The notes under the pieces: generated by a model
Seen by the model: only the letters and a program-made list of their open reading frames with translations
Told to the model about the DNA's origin: nothing
The model's database searches: none
Made by a program: the position numbers and the translations under genes
In this document: positions 41,126 through 44,726 of the stretch, in pieces
How the letters are laid out: every line of letters begins with the position of its first letter
How positions within the stretch are numbered: position 1 is the first letter of the stretch
Source: CAZOWW01 sp964583765
GTDB lineage: Bacteria > Actinomycetota > Actinomycetes > Actinomycetales > Kineosporiaceae
Direction: 5' to 3'
NCBI GenBank assembly: GCA_964583765.1
Contig: CAZOWW010000026.1
Coordinates: forward strand, 1 to 44,726
Length of the DNA stretch: 44,726 nucleotides

Positions 41126-42535
41126 TCAACCGATGATCGGGCGGGACTCGGGGTACCGGAACGACCGGCGGTCCCGGTGCAGGGCCAATGCGGTGGCGGC
41201 GCCGATCGGCCCGACCCGCCCCAGGAACATGAGCAGGATGATCACACCCTGCGCGGCCCCGTCCAGGGTCGCCGTCACCCCGGTGGAGAGCCCGGAACTG
41301 GACACCGCGGACACCGTCTCGAACAGCACGTTGTCCAGGTCCCAGTGCGTCAGTTCGAGCAGGACCAGGGTCGCCGTCGTCACGACCAGGAAGGTCAGCG
41401 CGGCCACCGCGATCGCCTGCCGGATGGTCGATTCGGCGATCCGCCGGTGCATGACGTCCACGTCCCGGTGCCCGCGCACCTCGGCGGCCACGGCGAGGGC
41501 GAGGATCGCGACCGTGGTGACCTTCATCCCGCCGGCGGTGCCCGCGCTGCCTCCTCCGATGATCGACAGCACCTCGGTCGTGACCAGGGTGGACGGCGCG
41601 GCGTGCGAGTAGTCGAAGGTCTGGAACCCGGCGCTGCGCGGGCTGATCCCGGCGAAGGCGCCTGCGGCCAGGCGGTGCCCCCAGGGCAGCGTGCCGATCG
41701 TCCGCGCGTTGTGCCACTCGGTGATCGTCACCAGGACCGGCCCGGCCACCAGCAGCACCCCCGTGCCGAGCAGGGTGAGGCGGGTGTGCAGGGACCAGGC
41801 GTGCGGGGAGCGTCGTCGCGCGAGCTCGAGCAGTACGGGCAGGCCGAGGCCACCGGCGATCATCGCCAGGAGGACGGGGACCAGCACGTAGGGGTCGCCC
41901 GCGAAGGCGCCCAGGCTGCGCGGCCAGAGTGAGAAGCCCGCATTGGTGAACGCGGACACCGAGTGGAACACGCCAAGCCACAGCGACCGGCTGAAGGACT
42001 CGCCGTAGCCGAAGTAGAGGCGCAGGGCCAGCACCACGGCCACGACCGCCTCGATCGAGACCGCCGCGAGCACGGTGCCCACGAGCACGCGCTTGACCGT
42101 GTTGCGGTTGACCCCGTTGAGCTCGGACTGGGCGAGCAACCGCGAGCGCAGGCCCAGTCGCCCGGTGACGATGAGGGCGAGCAGCGAGGCGGCCGCCATC
42201 ACGGCGAGGGCTCCGCACTCGGCGAGCACCAGGATCACCGCGTGCCCGAATCCGCTCCAGTAGGTGGTGGTGTCCACCACGGTCAGCCCGGTCACGCAGA
42301 CCGAGGACGCCGAGGTGAACAGGGCCACGGACAGTGGCGCCGGGTGCGTCCCCCGCGTGGCCAGATCGGTGGCGAGCAGTCCCGTGCCGACCGCGATCAG
42401 CGCCATCAGCGAGACGACGAGGATGAGCACGGGGTGCTGGGTGAGTTGTCCCCGCGTGGGACGGCGCCGACGTGCGGTGGTCCCCGGCGTGGCCACGGCA
42501 GCAGCCCCTCCCGGTCCGGTGCGGCTCGCGCTCAC
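41126..42535 (-). CDS. ktrB: Ktr/Trk-type potassium channel subunit
   Basis: The 469-residue membrane protein has the four pore repeats of the SKT superfamily with selectivity-filter Gly in SSVCVTGLTV, SAFTNAGFSL, ISPRSAGFQT and SAVSSSGLSTG. Its length fits KtrB rather than the longer TrkH. It conducts K+ inward, driven by membrane potential, and is gated by the cytoplasmic KtrA ring. The GTG start overlaps the ktrA stop (GTGA), so the two are made together. The N-terminus is Arg-rich and cytoplasmic. Confidence 0.92.
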   Translation of the reverse strand: MSASRTGPGGAAAVATPGTTARRRRPTRGQLTQHPVLILVVSLMALIAVGTGLLATDLATRGTHPAPLSVALFTSASSVCVTGLTVVDTTTYWSGFGHAVILVLAECGALAVMAAASLLALIVTGRLGLRSRLLAQSELNGVNRNTVKRVLVGTVLAAVSIEAVVAVVLALRLYFGYGESFSRSLWLGVFHSVSAFTNAGFSLWPRSLGAFAGDPYVLVPVLLAMIAGGLGLPVLLELARRRSPHAWSLHTRLTLLGTGVLLVAGPVLVTITEWHNARTIGTLPWGHRLAAGAFAGISPRSAGFQTFDYSHAAPSTLVTTEVLSIIGGGSAGTAGGMKVTTVAILALAVAAEVRGHRDVDVMHRRIAESTIRQAIAVAALTFLVVTTATLVLLELTHWDLDNVLFETVSAVSSSGLSTGVTATLDGAAQGVIILLMFLGRVGPIGAATALALHRDRRSFRYPESRPIIG

Positions 42536-43203
42536 GGTCGGCGGGCGAAGCGCTCGATGAGCTCGCTGTGCCCGCTGACGAGCAACAGGTCGTGACTGGA
42601 GACGCGGGTGTCCGGCTGGGCGTAGGTGAAGTCCTGCCCGGGCGACTTGACCCCCACCACGGTCACCCCGTACTTGCTGCGGATCTGCGCCTGCGCGAGC
42701 GTGAAGCCCTGTGTCTCCATGGGCGGGCGCATCTTGACGATGGCGAAGCCGTCGTCGAACTCGATGTAGTCCATGAGCGTTCCGGTGACCAGGTGCGCGA
42801 TCCGCTCGCCGGCGTCCTTGTCCGGGAAGGTCACGTGCTGGACGCCGAGGCGCTCCAGGATCTTGCCGTGCGGCACCGTGAGCGCCTTGGCCCAGACCTG
42901 GTCCATGTTCAGGTCGAGCAGGTTCGCGCAGGTGAGCACATTGGCCTCGACCGAGGTCCCGACGCCCACGACCGCGGTGTCGTACTCGCCGCAGCCGAGC
43001 TGCTCCAGCACCTCGAGGTTGGTGCAGTCCGCCTCGATCACGTTGCTCAGCCGCCCCGACCACTCCCGCACGACCTCGGGATCATGGTCGATCGCCATGA
43101 CCGGGTGTCCCATGCGGGCCAGGCCGGCTGCTGCGGCTGCGCCGAATCGGCCCAGTCCACAGACCAGGACGGTGTTGCGGTACGAACCCTTGCTCCCGGC
43201 CAT
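42532..43203 (-). CDS. ktrA: Ktr/Trk regulatory subunit (RCK domain protein)
   Basis: The 223-residue protein has an RCK_N Rossmann domain (VLVCGLGRFGAAAAAGLARMGHPVMAIDHD from about residue 12, with GxGxxG) and an RCK_C domain (about 140-223). KtrA proteins form an octameric ring on KtrB; ATP opens and ADP closes the channel, and in several Firmicutes c-di-AMP binds RCK_C and shuts uptake. DisA, which makes c-di-AMP, is encoded in this window, so the same control is plausible. The ATG 43203 has GGAG 9 nt upstream. ktrB follows with overlap. Confidence 0.93.
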   Translation of the reverse strand: MAGSKGSYRNTVLVCGLGRFGAAAAAGLARMGHPVMAIDHDPEVVREWSGRLSNVIEADCTNLEVLEQLGCGEYDTAVVGVGTSVEANVLTCANLLDLNMDQVWAKALTVPHGKILERLGVQHVTFPDKDAGERIAHLVTGTLMDYIEFDDGFAIVKMRPPMETQGFTLAQAQIRSKYGVTVVGVKSPGQDFTYAQPDTRVSSHDLLLVSGHSELIERFARRP

Positions 43204-43562
43204 CTCAGATTGCTCCCTGCGGGGTGTCGTTGGACGCGGACCGTCCCCGTGGGCTCCGTCGCGGCGCGGGCGGGTCGTCTCGGGTACGGGACCCGGTCCG
43301 TGGTGCACGTGAGATTGTCTGCGACACGTCTCCGGGGGACATCTTCGGGTGCCCGGTCGTCGCCGAGCCAGGACCCCGGACCTTGCGTCCGGGTGACGTC
43401 GGGTCGCGGGACCGTTCCTCACCCAGCTGTTCCCGGGTGCCGCATCGACCGCATTCGTCGGGTCCTTGAGCCCGGACGAGCAGCACGTCCGGTACCGGCG
43501 CGGGCCCCCGGACATGTCGTCGCCAGAGGCCGGATCACCCCTCATACCAGTACCGTGAATGG
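43204..43562. other. 359-bp divergent intergenic region (ktrA / acuC)
   Basis: No gene is credible. It contains a hairpin with 7-bp arms (43375-43393, CCCGGAC and GTCCGGG) and the acuC -10 box. I found no clear ktrA promoter and no structure that I can identify as a c-di-AMP riboswitch. Confidence 0.6.
43551..43556 (+). promoter_or_regulatory. acuC -10 box, leaderless start
   Basis: TACCGT at 43551-43556 is 6 nt before the acuC ATG at 43563. Confidence 0.55.
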
Positions 43563-44726
43563 ATGGAGGCGCTGCGGCTGGTCTGGGACGAGTCGCTGGT
43601 CGCCTACGATTTCGGGCCGCATCACCCGATGAATCCGGCGCGGCTCTCCCTGACCGCCCGGCTCTGCCAGGACCTGGGGCTCCTCGCCCAGGCCGGGGTG
43701 CACGTCGTGGGTGCGGTGGAGGCGTCGGACGAGCTCCTGGCCACGGTGCACACCGCCGAGTACCTGAGGGCCGTGCGTCGGGCCTCGGTCGATCCGGACC
43801 AGGCGGAGCAGGGTCGGGGACTGGGCACCGAGGACGTGCCGGCCTTCCGGGGCATGCACGAGGTGAGCGCGCGCATCGTCGGCGCCAGCCATGAGCTCGC
43901 GCTGGCCGTCTGGACGGGACAGGCCGAGCACGGCGTCAACTTCAGCGGCGGCCTGCACCACGCGATGCCGTCCCGGGCCAGCGGCTTCTGCGTCTACAAC
44001 GACGTCGCGGTGGCGGTCCGGGCCCTGCTGGACGCGGGCGCGCGTCGGGTGGCCTATCTGGACGTCGACGTGCACCACGGGGACGGCGTCGAGCACGTGT
44101 TCTGGGACGACCCGCGGGTGCTCACCATCTCGGTGCACGAGTCGGGCACGACCCTCTTCCCCGGTACCGGCCGACCGGACGACGTGGGCGGCGCGCAGGC
44201 ACCGGGGGGCGCGGTGAACCTGGCCCTGCCCCGCGGCACGGCCGACGAGGCCTGGCTGAGGGCGGTCGACGCCGTCATCCCCCCGCTCGTGCGTGCCTTC
44301 GACCCGGAGATCATCGTCAGCCAGCACGGCTGCGACACCCACGCCCTGGATCCGCTCGCCCACCTGTCCCTCTCCGTGGACGCCCAACGTGCCGCGGTCG
44401 TGCTCGTGCACGAGCTGGCCCATCGGAACTGCGGGGGCCGCTGGCTCGCGCTCGGCGGGGGCGGCTACGAGATCGTGGACGTGGTGCCGAGGGCGTGGGC
44501 CCACCTGGTCGGCATCGCGGCCCACCACCCGGTGGCGCCGCGCACGCCGGTGCCTGAGTCCTGGCGCGCGCTGGTCGAGCGGTCGTTCGGCCGGACCGCC
44601 CCCCTCACCATGAGCGACGGCGGGACGGCCACCTGGCGACCCTGGGCAGCCGGGCACGACCGTGCCGTCGCGGTCGACCGCGCGGTCATGGCCTCCCTGC
44701 GGGCTGCCTTACCGGCGCTCGGACTC
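43563..44726 (+). CDS. acuC: Acetoin utilisation deacetylase AcuC (partial, runs off the window)
   Basis: The frame is open for 388 codons to the window edge, close to the usual full length of about 390. It is a class I histone-deacetylase-like zinc enzyme: PHHPMNPARL near residue 19, the charge-relay GGLHHAMPSRASGFCVYNDVAVA near 128-150, metal ligands in YLDVDVHHGDGV near 164 and the Asp in SQHGCDTHALDP near 260, and GGGGYEIVDVVP near 299. AcuC proteins remove acetyl groups, for example from acetyl-CoA synthetase to reactivate it. The ATG is set by TACCGT 6 nt upstream. Confidence 0.93.
   Translation, partial: MEALRLVWDESLVAYDFGPHHPMNPARLSLTARLCQDLGLLAQAGVHVVGAVEASDELLATVHTAEYLRAVRRASVDPDQAEQGRGLGTEDVPAFRGMHEVSARIVGASHELALAVWTGQAEHGVNFSGGLHHAMPSRASGFCVYNDVAVAVRALLDAGARRVAYLDVDVHHGDGVEHVFWDDPRVLTISVHESGTTLFPGTGRPDDVGGAQAPGGAVNLALPRGTADEAWLRAVDAVIPPLVRAFDPEIIVSQHGCDTHALDPLAHLSLSVDAQRAAVVLVHELAHRNCGGRWLALGGGGYEIVDVVPRAWAHLVGIAAHHPVAPRTPVPESWRALVERSFGRTAPLTMSDGGTATWRPWAAGHDRAVAVDRAVMASLRAALPALGL

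Noticed and set aside
43204..43562. A possible c-di-AMP riboswitch before ktrA, given disA in the window
   Set aside because: I could not find the conserved core of that riboswitch; only a simple 7-bp hairpin is visible.

Overview
The window is high-GC actinobacterial DNA. Gene order from folP to clpC (folP, folB/folK, DUF3180, DUF2520, panC, lysS, lsr2, clpC), followed by mutY, disA and radA, matches the order known from Mycobacterium and other Actinomycetia. Lsr2, the abundance of leaderless genes and the gene neighbourhood suggest a member of the Actinomycetia, perhaps Pseudonocardiales. This is inference from gene content; no rRNA is present. Almost everything reads as core chromosome. 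I see no phage, insertion sequence, CRISPR array, tRNA or plasmid gene.

Layout: 207-2617 folate genes (folP, a fused folB-folK, a DUF3180 membrane protein). 2673-8711 contains an orphan NuoD-like protein, a YdbS/YdbT-like bPH2 pair, a MidA-like methyltransferase with a second methyltransferase, and a DUF2520 Rossmann protein. 8725-17604 contains a large FAD/Fe-S oxidoreductase, panC-nadB-nadC and lysS. 17736-21968 contains a small membrane protein, lsr2 and clpC. 22133-26451 contains argA, mutY, disA and radA, the last preceded by a His-rich leader ORF. 26546-32043 contains a methyltransferase, a Cys-rich protein, a sugar isomerase-like protein with a long repetitive tail, a TetR regulator and a chemoreceptor. 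32261-35123 is a zinc importer operon (znuA-znuC-znuB). 35335-36872 is an ABC-2 exporter. 37156-39160 contains an unusual proline dehydrogenase homologue and proC. 39795-40883 is a secreted GH12-CBM2 cellulase. 41126-43203 is a Ktr-type potassium uptake pair, and 43563 to the end is acuC.

How parts fit together: folP, folB and folK make the dihydropteroate branch of folate; panC serves CoA; nadB-nadC feed NAD. DisA makes c-di-AMP, a known ligand of KtrA-type proteins, and ktrA-ktrB lies 18 kb away. The MidA homologue lies 2 kb from a NuoD homologue that keeps the arginine which MidA-family enzymes methylate in complex I but has lost the quinone-site tyrosine. Many genes have a TANNNT-like -10 box 6-8 nt before the start codon, so they are probably leaderless, twice as back-to-back pairs in 37-40 bp gaps. 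Nine short tandem repeats (15-33 bp units) are scattered through intergenic DNA and low-complexity protein segments. The most novel-looking items are the His-rich ORF coupled to radA, the MidA/NuoD pairing, and the proline dehydrogenase with altered substrate-site residues.
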